A stretch of DNA of 64,000 bases from Nocardia ninae NBRC 108245 (GTDB lineage Bacteria > Actinomycetota > Actinomycetes > Mycobacteriales > Mycobacteriaceae). The notes below the pieces were generated by a model that worked only from the letters and a program-made list of their open reading frames with translations, was not told the DNA's origin and made no database searches. A program made the position numbers and the translations under genes. The stretch spans positions 62,001 through 126,000 of the forward strand of contig NZ_BJXA01000017.1 in NCBI RefSeq assembly GCF_007990755.1. The letters are read 5' to 3'. Shown one piece after another: positions 32,867 through 42,975 of this stretch (its first letter is position 1; every line of letters starts with the position of its first letter).

Positions 32867-32996
32867 TCACAAACCCGGCGGCCCGCTCCGGGCGTTGAAG
32901 GTGTTGTTGACGGTCTTCGGGGATATACCTTCGGCGTTGAGGTCGAGCTTGAACGACCGAATTTCGGGCTCTAACGGGTCCGCGTCGAAGTGGCGG
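32867..32996 (-). pseudogene. tyrosine integrase relic (N-terminal core-binding domain)
   Basis: The minus-strand frame reads DADPLEPEIRSFKLDLNAEG then ISPKTVNNTFNA before an early stop at 32867. This is the pattern of the SAM-like core-binding domain of phage-type tyrosine recombinases (E..SF...L...G.SPKTV..Y). Upstream, in another frame, ARPRKPPL resembles integrase N-termini, implying a frameshift. It lies 117 bp from the tRNA-Thr gene, where the integrase gene of a tRNA-integrated element normally sits. Confidence 0.5.
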
Positions 32997-33112
32997 TTTT
33001 CGTGGCCGGGCGACGGTCATACCCACCACGGCAACAGGTTTAGTGCTGTTCGAGCAGTGCGCTCCGCCCAAAAACAACCGTGACCTGCCGCATCGGCAGG
33101 TCACGGACTATG

Positions 33113-33184
33113 AGCCCCCTGTCAGGATTGAACTGACGACCTTTCGCTTACAAGGCGAGTGCTCTACCACTGAGCTAAGGAGGC
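33113..33184 (-). tRNA. tRNA-Thr (anticodon TGT)
   Basis: The minus strand folds as a tRNA: acceptor GCCTCCT pairs with AGGGGGC, D arm AGCTCAGTGGTAGAGC, anticodon loop CTTGTAA (TGT, reading ACA Thr), T arm GTCAG-TTCAATC-CTGAC, discriminator T; CCA is not encoded. The 27-43 pair at the top of the anticodon stem is C-A. The gene is intact and is the likely integration target of the island lying downstream of its 3' end. Confidence 0.93.
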
Positions 33185-33228
33185 GGGTGCCTTCTGGAAA
33201 AGCGGTTGCCATCATAGCCGGGCAGGCC

Positions 33229-33263
33229 GACTGCGTGACACCGGCTTACGGTGTCACGCAGTC
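33229..33263. terminator. strong hairpin after mbtH
   Basis: A perfect 14-bp stem (33229-33242 with 33250-33263; GACTGCGTGACACC arm) with a 7-nt loop lies 35 nt past the mbtH stop on the minus strand. Confidence 0.8.
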
Positions 33264-33297
33264 GGGTTGTCCCGGCGCGGTATTCAGCTACCGAGGG

Positions 33298-33546
33298 TCA
33301 GGACTGGGCGCCCTGACGGGCCGCGTCGTCGGCGGCCATCGCGTCGCGCAGGCTCTTCGGACGCATGTCGGTCCAGTTCTTCTCGACGTACTCGACGCAG
33401 GCAGCGCGGCTGTCCTCGCCGAACACGACGCGCCATCCGGCCGGGACCTCTGCGAAAGCGGGCCACAGGGAATGCTGCTCTTCGTCGTTGACCAGGACGA
33501 AGAAGCGGCCGTCCTCGTCATCGAAGGGGTTGGTGCTCAATTTCAC
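33298..33546 (-). CDS. mbtH: MbtH-like protein (orphan)
   Basis: 82 residues with the full MbtH signature: [33 protein letters not shown] and the C-terminal [14 protein letters not shown]. MbtH proteins bind and activate adenylation domains of non-ribosomal peptide synthetases. No synthetase gene is in the window, so this copy must serve one encoded elsewhere. It lies between the tRNA-Thr gene and an alpha/beta hydrolase gene on the same strand. Confidence 0.93.
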   Translation of the reverse strand: MKLSTNPFDDEDGRFFVLVNDEEQHSLWPAFAEVPAGWRVVFGEDSRAACVEYVEKNWTDMRPKSLRDAMAADDAARQGAQS

Positions 33547-33711
33547 CTCACTGGATACTCGCGCTATGTACGGGATCGCTCTTGGATCGCCCGGCGCCGG
33601 GTCCGACGAACCGAGGGGTCCACGGACTTGCGCGCCGTTGGAGTCCCGAGCGTTGTTTCGACCCTAGCAAGGGAGACGTTACGCCCGGGCGGTTACCTCG
33701 GGCCGGGAAAC

Positions 33712-34545
33712 TCAGCTCGCGAAAAAATCGAGCAGGATCTTGTTCACCGTCTCCGGGCGTTCCAGGTAACCGAAGTGCCCGGCGTCGGGCACTTCCTGGT
33801 AGCGCGCGCCGGGGATGACCTCGGCGATCTCCCTGGTCAGGTAGGGCGGGATCATGCGATCGTCGGCGAAACCGACGGCCAGGCACGGCACGGTGATCGC
33901 GCGGTAGGCCTGCACCCGCTCGAAATCGTGATCCATCCGACGCTGCGCACGAATGCCCGGCGTCACCGGCCCGCCGGTGAACTCGAACAGGTCGAGCCAG
34001 TCGCGGGCCGCGTTGGCATCGGCCATCGTCGCGGGCGAGAGGTTCATCACGGCGGTGATCGCGGCCTCGTACTTCTCCGGCAGCCGCACCCCGCTCGCGT
34101 CGAGCTGGTGTTCGCCGAGCGAGAGCGTCTTCTGGAACTGGTCGAGGCGCCCGTGCCCGGCCATGAAGACGGCTTTGCGCACCAGTTCGGGCCGGGCGAG
34201 CGCCAATTCCTGCGCAACCCGTGCGCCCATCGAGGTGCCGACCACGAGCGCGGGGCCCTCGTCGAGAAGCTCGATCAGTCCGGCGGTGTCGGCGACCAAC
34301 TGGTCGATGGTCATGCCCGAGGCAGCCTCGAAGGAGGGCGCGATCCCGCGGTTGTCGAAGGTGCACACCCGGTAGCCCGCGGCGACCAGCGCGGGGACCT
34401 GGTGCAACTCCCACACCCGGCCCGGACTACCGGTGCCCATGATCATGACCACAAGCGGCCCCGACCCCTTGACATCGGTACCCCGCGCGCGGTCACCTTT
34501 GACCTGGTAGTTGAGGGAAATTCCGTTCACCGTGGCCAGCGGCAT
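33712..34545 (-). CDS. alpha/beta hydrolase
   Basis: 277 residues starting at ATG 34543-34545 (MPLATVNGISLNYQ). The triad is complete: nucleophile in GTSMG, acid in VGFADDRMIPP, and His in DAGHFGYLERPE. MGTGSPGRVWE is the oxyanion loop. The profile resembles proline-iminopeptidase/haloperoxidase-type hydrolases; the substrate is unknown. The ORF's extension beyond the ATG overlaps the divergent promoter region and is not used. Confidence 0.88.
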   Translation of the reverse strand: MPLATVNGISLNYQVKGDRARGTDVKGSGPLVVMIMGTGSPGRVWELHQVPALVAAGYRVCTFDNRGIAPSFEAASGMTIDQLVADTAGLIELLDEGPALVVGTSMGARVAQELALARPELVRKAVFMAGHGRLDQFQKTLSLGEHQLDASGVRLPEKYEAAITAVMNLSPATMADANAARDWLDLFEFTGGPVTPGIRAQRRMDHDFERVQAYRAITVPCLAVGFADDRMIPPYLTREIAEVIPGARYQEVPDAGHFGYLERPETVNKILLDFFAS

Positions 34546-34710
34546 ATCGACCCTTTCGTGGAGTTGATGCTCAGTCCCACGGTATAGGGGCGGACGGGGT
34601 CGGCACACCGGCCGGGGGCTGGTGTGACGCGGGTGCCACCCGCGCCTGGCGGCGCCAGATACCATTGACTATTCGCACGTACGAGCGTAGTGAACCGGGA
34701 GGACTTGAAG

Positions 34711-34881
34711 ATGGCCGCGAAGGGCAGCGCGAACGACATCGCGGACGACGATCTGGAACCACTTGCCGATGAAACCGCACGTCAGGCCCAGCGCGTCGTC
34801 GCGGCCTACGCGGAAGACGCCGACGAGTGCCGGATGCTGTTGTCGATGCTCGGCATCGGCCCGAGCACCCGAGTCGACTAG
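34711..34881 (+). CDS. small conserved-type hypothetical protein
   Basis: 56 residues starting at ATG 34711 with GGGAGG 9 nt ahead. It is acidic and helical (NDIADDDLEPLADETARQAQ, RVVAAYAEDADECRMLLSML). No family recognised. It precedes otsA by 82 bp on the same strand and may be co-transcribed. Confidence 0.55.
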   Translation: MAAKGSANDIADDDLEPLADETARQAQRVVAAYAEDADECRMLLSMLGIGPSTRVD

Positions 34882-34963
34882 AGCCCAACCCCTTTCGACG
34901 CCAACGGCGACGTCGACCTACCCGATTCCCCGGGGGACCCAGCGACGCGCAAAGGATGCGTGA

Positions 34964-36529
<1,566 letters not shown>

Positions 36530-36595
36530 ATCGTTCACAGGAATCACCCAGATAAGGTCCAGCAAGTTCGCAGGTGGATAGCGGACCATGAAGCC

Positions 36596-37330
36596 ATGAG
36601 TGGTGCGCCTGCGGAGCAGGCACCCGAGGCGCGGGTGCTGGTGGTCGACGATGAGCCGATGATCGTGGAGTTGCTCGCGGTCAGCCTGCGGTACCAGGGC
36701 TTCGCCGTCGACACGGCCGCGGACGGGGCGCAGGCGCTGGACAAGGCGCGCAGCTTCCGGCCGCAGGCGCTGATCGTCGACGTGATGATGCCGGGCATGG
36801 ACGGCTTCGGCCTGCTGCGCAGGTTGCGCGCCGACGGCATCGATGCCCCGGTGTTGTTCCTGACCGCGCGAGACGAGGTGCAGGACAAGATCACCGGGCT
36901 CACCCTCGGCGCGGACGACTACGTCACCAAGCCGTTCAGCCTGGAGGAGGTGGTGGCCCGGCTGCGGGTGATCCTGCGCCGCGCGGGGCACGCCGCACCG
37001 CAGCGGGAGAGTTCCCGGCTCCGCTTCGAGGACATCGAGCTCGACGACGACACCCATGAGGTGTGGAAGGCGGGCGAGCCAATCGCACTGTCGCCCACCG
37101 AGTTCACCCTGCTGCGCTATTTCATGGTCAACGCGGGCACCGTGCTGAGCAAGCCGCGCATCCTGGATCACGTGTGGCGCTACGACTTCGGCGGCGAGGT
37201 CGGGGTGGTCGAGACCTACGTGTCGTATCTGCGCAAGAAGGTCGACACCGGCGAGGAGCGCCTCATCCACACCCTGCGCGGGGTCGGCTATGTCATGCGC
37301 GCGCCGAGCCGCAGCCGGTCGGCCAAATGA
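36596..37330 (+). CDS. OmpR-family response regulator
   Basis: 244 residues. Receiver: acidic pair VVDDEP, phospho-acceptor Asp62 in LIVDVMMPGMDG, Lys in YVTKPFS. C-terminal winged helix: LSPTEFTLLRYFMVNAG and GYVMRAP end. It pairs with the kinase that starts within its 3' end. It resembles the mycobacterial TcrX/TrcR/PrrA group; I cannot separate these by eye. Confidence 0.94.
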   Translation: MSGAPAEQAPEARVLVVDDEPMIVELLAVSLRYQGFAVDTAADGAQALDKARSFRPQALIVDVMMPGMDGFGLLRRLRADGIDAPVLFLTARDEVQDKITGLTLGADDYVTKPFSLEEVVARLRVILRRAGHAAPQRESSRLRFEDIELDDDTHEVWKAGEPIALSPTEFTLLRYFMVNAGTVLSKPRILDHVWRYDFGGEVGVVETYVSYLRKKVDTGEERLIHTLRGVGYVMRAPSRSRSAK

Positions 37331-38870
37331 TCGGCACACTGCCACGCGGCTGCGAGGTGGGGTCATAAACGAGGGAAGGATCGCGGCGGTCCGCGCCAAG
37401 GCCGCCGGCGCGCTCTCCGCGATCCCGCTGCGCGTGACGCTGATGCTGATTCTCGTCGCCACCGCGGGACTCGGCCTGCTGATCTCCGGCATGGTCGTCA
37501 CCTCGGGCCTGGAACGCTCACTGACCGACCGCACCGACCAGCAGCTGCGCAACGGCGCGATCGAATGGTCGCGCCGCCGGGTGCCGCCGCCGCCCAGCCT
37601 GCCCGGCGATCCGCGCCACACCAGCCAGTTCTACGTCCGCTCGATGCAGGACGACGGACGGATCTATTTCATCAAAGCGTTCGGCGTCGACGCCGAACCC
37701 GCGCTGCCCGAGTCCCCGCCGATCGGGCCGATGACGGTGGGTTCGTTCGGCGGCGGGCCGACCGAGTGGCGGATCTTGACGGTGCGCGTGCCGGACGGCA
37801 CCACCACGGTGGCGCTGCCGCTCAACCAGAACTACGACATCGTGCAACGCCTGGTCATGCTGGAGCTGGTCGTCGGGCTGATCGTGCTGAGCGCGCTGGC
37901 CGTCGCCGCGTATTTCGTGATCCGGCGCAGCCTGCGGCCGCTGCTCAGGGTGGAGAACACCGCCGCCGCCATCGCCCGCGGCGACCTGTACCGCCGAGTT
38001 CCGGTGCGCGGCAACAACACCGAGGTCGACCGGCTGTCCAGGTCGCTCAACGGCATGCTCGCCCAGATCCAGCAGGCGTTCGCGAAGACCGAGGCGTCGG
38101 AGGCCGCGGCCAAGCACTCGGAGGCGAAGATGCGCCAGTTCGTCGCCGACGCCAGCCACGAACTGCGCACCCCGCTCACCACCATCCGCGGCTTCGCCGA
38201 GCTCTACCGGCAGGGCGCGACCACCGATCCCGACCTGTTCATGGACCGCATCGAACGCGAATCCCAGCGGATGGGCATCCTCGTCGAGGACCTGCTGATG
38301 CTGGCTCGGCTCGACGCGCAGCGTCCACTGGAGCGGGGTCAGGTCGACCTGCTCGCCGTGGCCAGCGATGCCGTGCACAATGCCCGCGCCATGGCCGCCG
38401 CCGCGGACCCGGACACGCCACGGCGCCGAATCGACGACTCACCCCGGCACCCGATCGACGACGCACCGCGGCGCCGGATCGAACTCGACATCCGGCCCGG
38501 CGAAGGCACTTTGGAAGTCATCGGCGACGAGACCCGGCTTCGGCAGGTGCTGGCAAACCTGCTCAACAACGCGCTCACGCACACCCCACCGGACGCCGCG
38601 GTGACCGTGCGCCTCACCCCCACCGCCGACGAGGTCTTGCTGGAGGTCGCCGACACCGGCCCCGGCTTACCCGCCGACGAGGCCGATCGCATCTTCGAAC
38701 GCTTCTACCGCACCGACGGCTCGCGCACCCGCACCAGCGGCGGCACGGGCCTCGGGCTGTCCATCGTGCAGGCGCTGGTCACCGCGCACGGCGGCACCGT
38801 CGACGTGCGCAGCGTCGAGGGCGAAGGCAGCACCTTCACCGTGCGGTTGCCGCGCGAATCCGCTGCGTGA
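37290..38870 (+). CDS. HAMP-containing sensor histidine kinase
   Basis: 526 residues from ATG 37290. Membrane segments (VTLMLILVATAGLGLLISG; LELVVGLIVLSALAVAAYF) flank an extracytoplasmic domain rich in Pro (VPPPPSLPGDP). HAMP follows, then His290 in DASHELRTPLTT, and an ATPase domain with NLLNNALTHT, DTGPGLP and GTGLGLSIV. A short proline/arginine repeat insert (PRRRIDDSPRHPIDDAPRRR) interrupts the domain before the N-box. Start is uncertain: no ATG/GTG/TTG lies in frame between 37290 and GTG 37434. The 37290 start overlaps the regulator gene by 41 nt. Confidence 0.9.
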   Translation: MSCARRAAAGRPNDRHTATRLRGGVINEGRIAAVRAKAAGALSAIPLRVTLMLILVATAGLGLLISGMVVTSGLERSLTDRTDQQLRNGAIEWSRRRVPPPPSLPGDPRHTSQFYVRSMQDDGRIYFIKAFGVDAEPALPESPPIGPMTVGSFGGGPTEWRILTVRVPDGTTTVALPLNQNYDIVQRLVMLELVVGLIVLSALAVAAYFVIRRSLRPLLRVENTAAAIARGDLYRRVPVRGNNTEVDRLSRSLNGMLAQIQQAFAKTEASEAAAKHSEAKMRQFVADASHELRTPLTTIRGFAELYRQGATTDPDLFMDRIERESQRMGILVEDLLMLARLDAQRPLERGQVDLLAVASDAVHNARAMAAAADPDTPRRRIDDSPRHPIDDAPRRRIELDIRPGEGTLEVIGDETRLRQVLANLLNNALTHTPPDAAVTVRLTPTADEVLLEVADTGPGLPADEADRIFERFYRTDGSRTRTSGGTGLGLSIVQALVTAHGGTVDVRSVEGEGSTFTVRLPRESAA

Positions 38871-38883
38871 CAGCCGGTTCGGC

Positions 38884-39369
38884 TCAGACCGGAGTGACTT
38901 GATCGACCAGCCAGCGGTCGCCGTCCTTGTTCACCGTGGCCCGGACCCGGCTGCCGCTGGTGGTGCCCTGCGGCGAATCCTTGCTGGTGGTCACCTGATT
39001 CAGGAACAGCAGGACCTCGACGCGGGACTTGTCGGCCGACACCACGCCTGCCGCCTGAGTGGTCGCCTTCACCGAGAGCTGCTTGTCCTTGGCGCCGGGG
39101 GCGATGGCCTGCGTGATCAGCTTCAGATAGTCCTCGCGGAACTTCGGCGAGAGGTTGTCGGCCGCCTTGGGCAGTTCCCGGTCCACCGTCTGATAGTCGT
39201 AGGTGAACATGGCGGTGACCGTCCGGTCGGCAGCGGTCACCGCATCCTTGCGCGCCTGCTCGGCCTGCTGGTCGTTCCAGATCCGTAAACCGTTGACGCT
39301 CAACACGATCAGCGCCGCGACCGCGACAACGCTCGCTGCGGCCAGGAAGATTTTGCTCCGCGTTGTCAT
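38884..39369 (-). CDS. Mce-associated membrane protein (Mas4B-like)
   Basis: 161 residues: one N-terminal membrane segment (IFLAAASVVAVAALIVLSV) and an extracytoplasmic domain with VTAMFTYDYQTVDRELPKAA, typical of proteins encoded after mce operons (Rv3492c-like). They are thought to stabilise the Mce complex. The start overlaps the preceding stop by 4 nt, so it is the last gene of the mce4 operon. It is convergent with the histidine kinase gene. Confidence 0.88.
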   Translation of the reverse strand: MTTRSKIFLAAASVVAVAALIVLSVNGLRIWNDQQAEQARKDAVTAADRTVTAMFTYDYQTVDRELPKAADNLSPKFREDYLKLITQAIAPGAKDKQLSVKATTQAAGVVSADKSRVEVLLFLNQVTTSKDSPQGTTSGSRVRATVNKDGDRWLVDQVTPV

Positions 39370-40262
39370 GCCACGAACTCCACTTTGGATACGGTCAGAC
39401 CGGAGTCGCCGTCGCTCACGGTGACCCGGAAGCGGTAGAACCGCGTCTGCGGCCCCTCCTGCCCCGCGTTGGTCAACGTCTGTTTGGCCGCGACCAAGAT
39501 CTTCGCGGAGTCCTCCTCGTCGCTCTCGATCGCCGCCTCCACGATCTCGCCGTTGGAGACGACCTTGGCCTGCTGCACGATGTTCATGAACGGATCGACG
39601 CGACCATCGAATTCGTTCTTGAACTGGCCGGAGGCCAGCGACAGGATGCGGTCGATGTCTTCCTTCGCCGAATCGGCGCGGATAGTCGTGAGGTTCAGGA
39701 CGGCCTGCCGGGCGGTCTGCACATACTCGGCGCGGCGCGCGTCGCGGGTGTCGAGCGAGTGGGCCTGCACCACCGCGGACAGCGCTGCGGCGATCAGCAG
39801 TGCGAGCACCAGGGCGGCGGCTGCGGCCAGGGTGGTCAGGCGGCGGGTGGGTTTCTTCGGCTTCTCGTCGTGCTGGGCATCGGCGGGAGCCTTGTCGAGA
39901 TCGACGGGCTGACTGTTCGCCGGAGCGGCGGCTACGACAGCGGCAGTGTCCGCGGTGTCCGTGTCAGCGGCGGCAGTGTCCGCATCGTTCCGAGAGTCGG
40001 CCACAGCGGCATCTGCCTCGACCGCAACGGTGTCTGCGGGCGCATCCGCCTTGGAATCCGCAGCAGCGGACACACTTCCAGCGCTCGACGGCGCGGCACT
40101 GCCCGCTTGCTTACCCGGCGCCCCGGCGGTCGCCACCGCGCTACTCGCACGCTCGACCGGAACCGACGTCACGCCGGAATCAGCCGTCTCCTCGGCGGGT
40201 GGGCCCACCGAGCGCACCGCGCGTCGCCGCGTACGGTGCCGATCTCCGTTGTTCTCAGTCAT
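39366..40262 (-). CDS. Mce-associated membrane protein (Mas4A-like)
   Basis: 298 residues. A long low-complexity Ala/Asp/Thr-rich cytosolic N-terminus (about 140 residues, e.g. NDADTAAADTDTADTAAVVA) precedes one membrane segment (LTTLAAAAALVLALLIAAAL) and a Mas-type domain (LNLTTIRADSAKEDIDRILS). Rv3493c-like position directly after mce4F, with 4-nt overlaps on both sides. The acidic N-tail is longer than in mycobacterial homologues as far as I recall. Confidence 0.85.
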   Translation of the reverse strand: MTENNGDRHRTRRRAVRSVGPPAEETADSGVTSVPVERASSAVATAGAPGKQAGSAAPSSAGSVSAAADSKADAPADTVAVEADAAVADSRNDADTAAADTDTADTAAVVAAAPANSQPVDLDKAPADAQHDEKPKKPTRRLTTLAAAAALVLALLIAAALSAVVQAHSLDTRDARRAEYVQTARQAVLNLTTIRADSAKEDIDRILSLASGQFKNEFDGRVDPFMNIVQQAKVVSNGEIVEAAIESDEEDSAKILVAAKQTLTNAGQEGPQTRFYRFRVTVSDGDSGLTVSKVEFVA

Positions 40263-41686
40263 CGTTGCTGCTCCTCGAGCATCGCCTGCCAGCTCGACGG
40301 TACCGTGCCCGAACCGCCCGGTCCGATATCGCCCTGTCGGTAGGTGCGGCCGTCCGGGCCGATGTACTGGCCGGTGGACGGGTCATAGGATCTCGCGGCA
40401 GCCGGCGTTCCGGTGCCGTACGCGGCGGGTGCCGCCGGTGCCGTCCCCGGGTCCACCGGCGCGGACGCCGACGGTACCGGTTGCGACGGGCCGAACGGGG
40501 GATTGTTGCCTTGCGGGATAAAGCCGGTCCGGCAGAGCTCGGGTGTCGGCGCTCGCACGCCGGGGAACTCCGCGCACGGCGTGTTGCGGATGCCGCGTAC
40601 CGCGATCGGTGAATCCTGCGGCACCTTGCAGTACAGGCCGGGCGGCGAGGGGATCGAGTCCAGCTCGCTGGGTGAGCGCCGCTCGTTGGCGGGCAGGAAG
40701 CCGGTCGTGCAGGCGGGCGGGTCGTTGACCACCACCATGAAGTCGACCATCGCGCCGTACTCCGCCGGACCACGGATGATCGTCTTCAGCGCCGCGATCA
40801 GCGGCGGGAAAACCACCAGGAGTTGTTCCAGCCCAGCGTGATAGGTGACGCCGACCTGGCCGACGCTGACCAGGTTGGTCAGCAGCAGCGGCAGTGTCGG
40901 TCGCAGCGATTCGAACTGCGTGGTGACCCGCTGCATCGCGGCGGGCCCGTCGCGCAGCACGTTGCGCAGCGACGGGTCGTGCTCGCGCAGCTGGTCGGTC
41001 ACCGTGGCCAGGTCGCTGGTCCACGACCGGATCGCCGCGTCGGACTCGAGCTGCGTGTCGAGCAACGGCCCGATCTGGTCGATCAGCTTCTTCGTCGGTT
41101 CCGCGCTGTTCTGCGCCTCCTGCACCAGCAGCGAGGCCGAGTCGATGAACCGCTGCAGATCCGGTCCGGCACCGTTGAAGGCCTGGAACGCCTCGTCGAT
41201 CACCTGGCGCAGCCGGGTGTCGGCGACGCTGGACAGCAGCCGGTCGGACTGATCGAGCAGCGAGCCGACGTCCTGCGGAAGTTTGGTGCGCCCCACCGGA
41301 ATCACCGCACCGTCGGCCAGGTTTCCGCCGGCCGGGCGCTCGGCCGGGATCAGGTCGACGTACTGCTCGCCCACCGCGGAGACGCTGCGCACCCACGCGG
41401 TGACATCGGCGGGGATCTTGTAGTCGCTGTCGATCGACAGCTCCGCCTCGACGCCGCCGGAGGTGAGCCGGACATCCTGCACCACACCGATATTCGTGCC
41501 CCGGTAGGCGACGTTGGCGGTCGGGTAGAGCCCGCCGGTCGCCTCGAGCTGCACCGTGACGTCGTAGCGGCCGATGCCGAGCATCGCGGGCACCTTCACA
41601 TACACCCCGCCCATCACCACCAGGCCGATCACCGTCAGCACGGCGAAGATCGACAGCTGGACGCGGACGAATCGGGTGAGCGTCAT
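40259..41686 (-). CDS. mce4F: Mce4F substrate-binding subunit
   Basis: 475 residues. N-terminal membrane anchor (LSIFAVLTVIGLVVMGGVYV), MlaD/Mce domain (YDVTVQLEATGGLYPTANVA YRG split here), helical barrel region, and a Pro/Gly-rich C-terminal tail (PSASAPVDPGTAPAAPAAYG). It is the last of six Mce proteins that form the periplasm-spanning channel of the Mce4 sterol importer. Coupled by 4-nt overlaps to mce4E and to the Mas gene. Confidence 0.93.
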   Translation of the reverse strand: MTLTRFVRVQLSIFAVLTVIGLVVMGGVYVKVPAMLGIGRYDVTVQLEATGGLYPTANVAYRGTNIGVVQDVRLTSGGVEAELSIDSDYKIPADVTAWVRSVSAVGEQYVDLIPAERPAGGNLADGAVIPVGRTKLPQDVGSLLDQSDRLLSSVADTRLRQVIDEAFQAFNGAGPDLQRFIDSASLLVQEAQNSAEPTKKLIDQIGPLLDTQLESDAAIRSWTSDLATVTDQLREHDPSLRNVLRDGPAAMQRVTTQFESLRPTLPLLLTNLVSVGQVGVTYHAGLEQLLVVFPPLIAALKTIIRGPAEYGAMVDFMVVVNDPPACTTGFLPANERRSPSELDSIPSPPGLYCKVPQDSPIAVRGIRNTPCAEFPGVRAPTPELCRTGFIPQGNNPPFGPSQPVPSASAPVDPGTAPAAPAAYGTGTPAAARSYDPSTGQYIGPDGRTYRQGDIGPGGSGTVPSSWQAMLEEQQR

Positions 41687-42975
41687 CGGCCCGGACCCCC
41701 TTGTGGCGCAGTGGCTCCGGGCAACGGCACGGTCAGCCCGGGGATGGCGGGCAGGCCGGGAATCGGCGGCAGGCCGGGCAGGGTCGGCGTCGGCTGTGCG
41801 CCTGCGTCCGGCCCTGGCTGCAGCGGTCCGGTGGCCGGGTTGCCGCTCTGCGTCGCGGTATCGGGCGCGAAGCTGCCGATCACGCCCTCCACGCCACCGA
41901 ATCGACCGCCGAGCGGCGTGCCGGTCAGCCAGTTGCTGTCCAACCGCTTGCCGGTCAGGTCGACCGTGATGAACAGGTTCAAGTAGTCGCCCATGATCGC
42001 TTTGTCGAGGTTCTTCATCGGGAACGGGAAGGTCGGAATGATCTTCATCGCCTCGACGAGGTTCACCCCGGTGTCGGCCAGCGTCTCCAGCACCGGCGCG
42101 AGGCTGCGCAGGTTGGCCTTCAGGTTGTCACCACTGCTGGCGATGAGCCGGTCGGTGACGTCGCTGAGGTCGCCGAGGGCGCTGATCGTCGCGGTGATGT
42201 TCGCGGTGCGGTCGGCGAGCACGGTGAGCGCGGGATGGATCCGCTCGATCGCGGCCGCGACCACGTCGCGCTGCTGGGCCAGTTGGCCGCCGAGCCGGTC
42301 CAGTCCGCTCATCGCCGCGATGATGTCGTTGCGCTGCTTGTCCAGGTTGGTGGTGAGCTCGTTGAGCTGCGGCAGCAGGTCGCGGATGTCGTTCTCCCGC
42401 CCGCTCAGCGCCGAATTCAGTTCGCGGGTAATGGTTTCCAGCTGCGAGATGCCACCACCGTTGAGCACCACCGACAGCGACGACAGCACCTGCTCCGTCG
42501 TCGGGAAGGCGCCGGCCCGCTCCAGGGGAATGATGTCGTCGCCCTTCAGCTGCCCTTGCGGCGCAGTGTCTTTCGGCGCGGCCAGTTCGACGTGGTTGCT
42601 GCCGAGCAGACTGGTCTGCCCGATCTTGGCGACGGCATTGGCGGGCAGCCGCACGCTCGGATTCAGGGTGACGGTGACCAGCGCGTGCCAGCCCTCCACC
42701 TCGATGTTCGACACCGTCCCGACGGTGACGTCGTCGACCCGGACCGGCGAATTCCTGGTCAGCGTGGTCACATTCGGCATCTGGATGCGCACCTGATACG
42801 CGCCGTCCATGGTGCCCTCGGTGCCCGGCATCGGCAGCGAGTTCAAACCGTCCCACTCGCAGCCGGATACGCCGAGCGCCAGTGCGAGACCGACCACCGC
42901 CGTTGCCATCCGGCGCGGTCGCACAGCACTCTCCCGAGGCTGCTCGCGAGCCATGAATGCGCGAGGCCGCTTCAT
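41683..42975 (-). CDS. mce4E: Mce4E lipoprotein (LprN-type)
   Basis: 430 residues. Start ATG 42973-42975 overlaps the mce4D stop. The signal ends in a lipobox (LALGVSGC), so it is the lipid-anchored Mce subunit, as MceE always is. The Mce domain follows (YQVRIQMPNVTTLTRNSPVR), then a helical region, and a Pro-rich tail (PTLPGLPPIPGLPAIPGL). Part of the Mce4 complex. Confidence 0.94.
   Translation of the reverse strand: MKRPRAFMAREQPRESAVRPRRMATAVVGLALALGVSGCEWDGLNSLPMPGTEGTMDGAYQVRIQMPNVTTLTRNSPVRVDDVTVGTVSNIEVEGWHALVTVTLNPSVRLPANAVAKIGQTSLLGSNHVELAAPKDTAPQGQLKGDDIIPLERAGAFPTTEQVLSSLSVVLNGGGISQLETITRELNSALSGRENDIRDLLPQLNELTTNLDKQRNDIIAAMSGLDRLGGQLAQQRDVVAAAIERIHPALTVLADRTANITATISALGDLSDVTDRLIASSGDNLKANLRSLAPVLETLADTGVNLVEAMKIIPTFPFPMKNLDKAIMGDYLNLFITVDLTGKRLDSNWLTGTPLGGRFGGVEGVIGSFAPDTATQSGNPATGPLQPGPDAGAQPTPTLPGLPPIPGLPAIPGLTVPLPGATAPQGGPGR

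Noticed and set aside
33043-34587. Open frame of over 500 codons on the plus strand
   Set aside because: It is antisense to the tRNA, mbtH and the hydrolase, which have full family motifs; long antisense frames are common in such GC-rich DNA.
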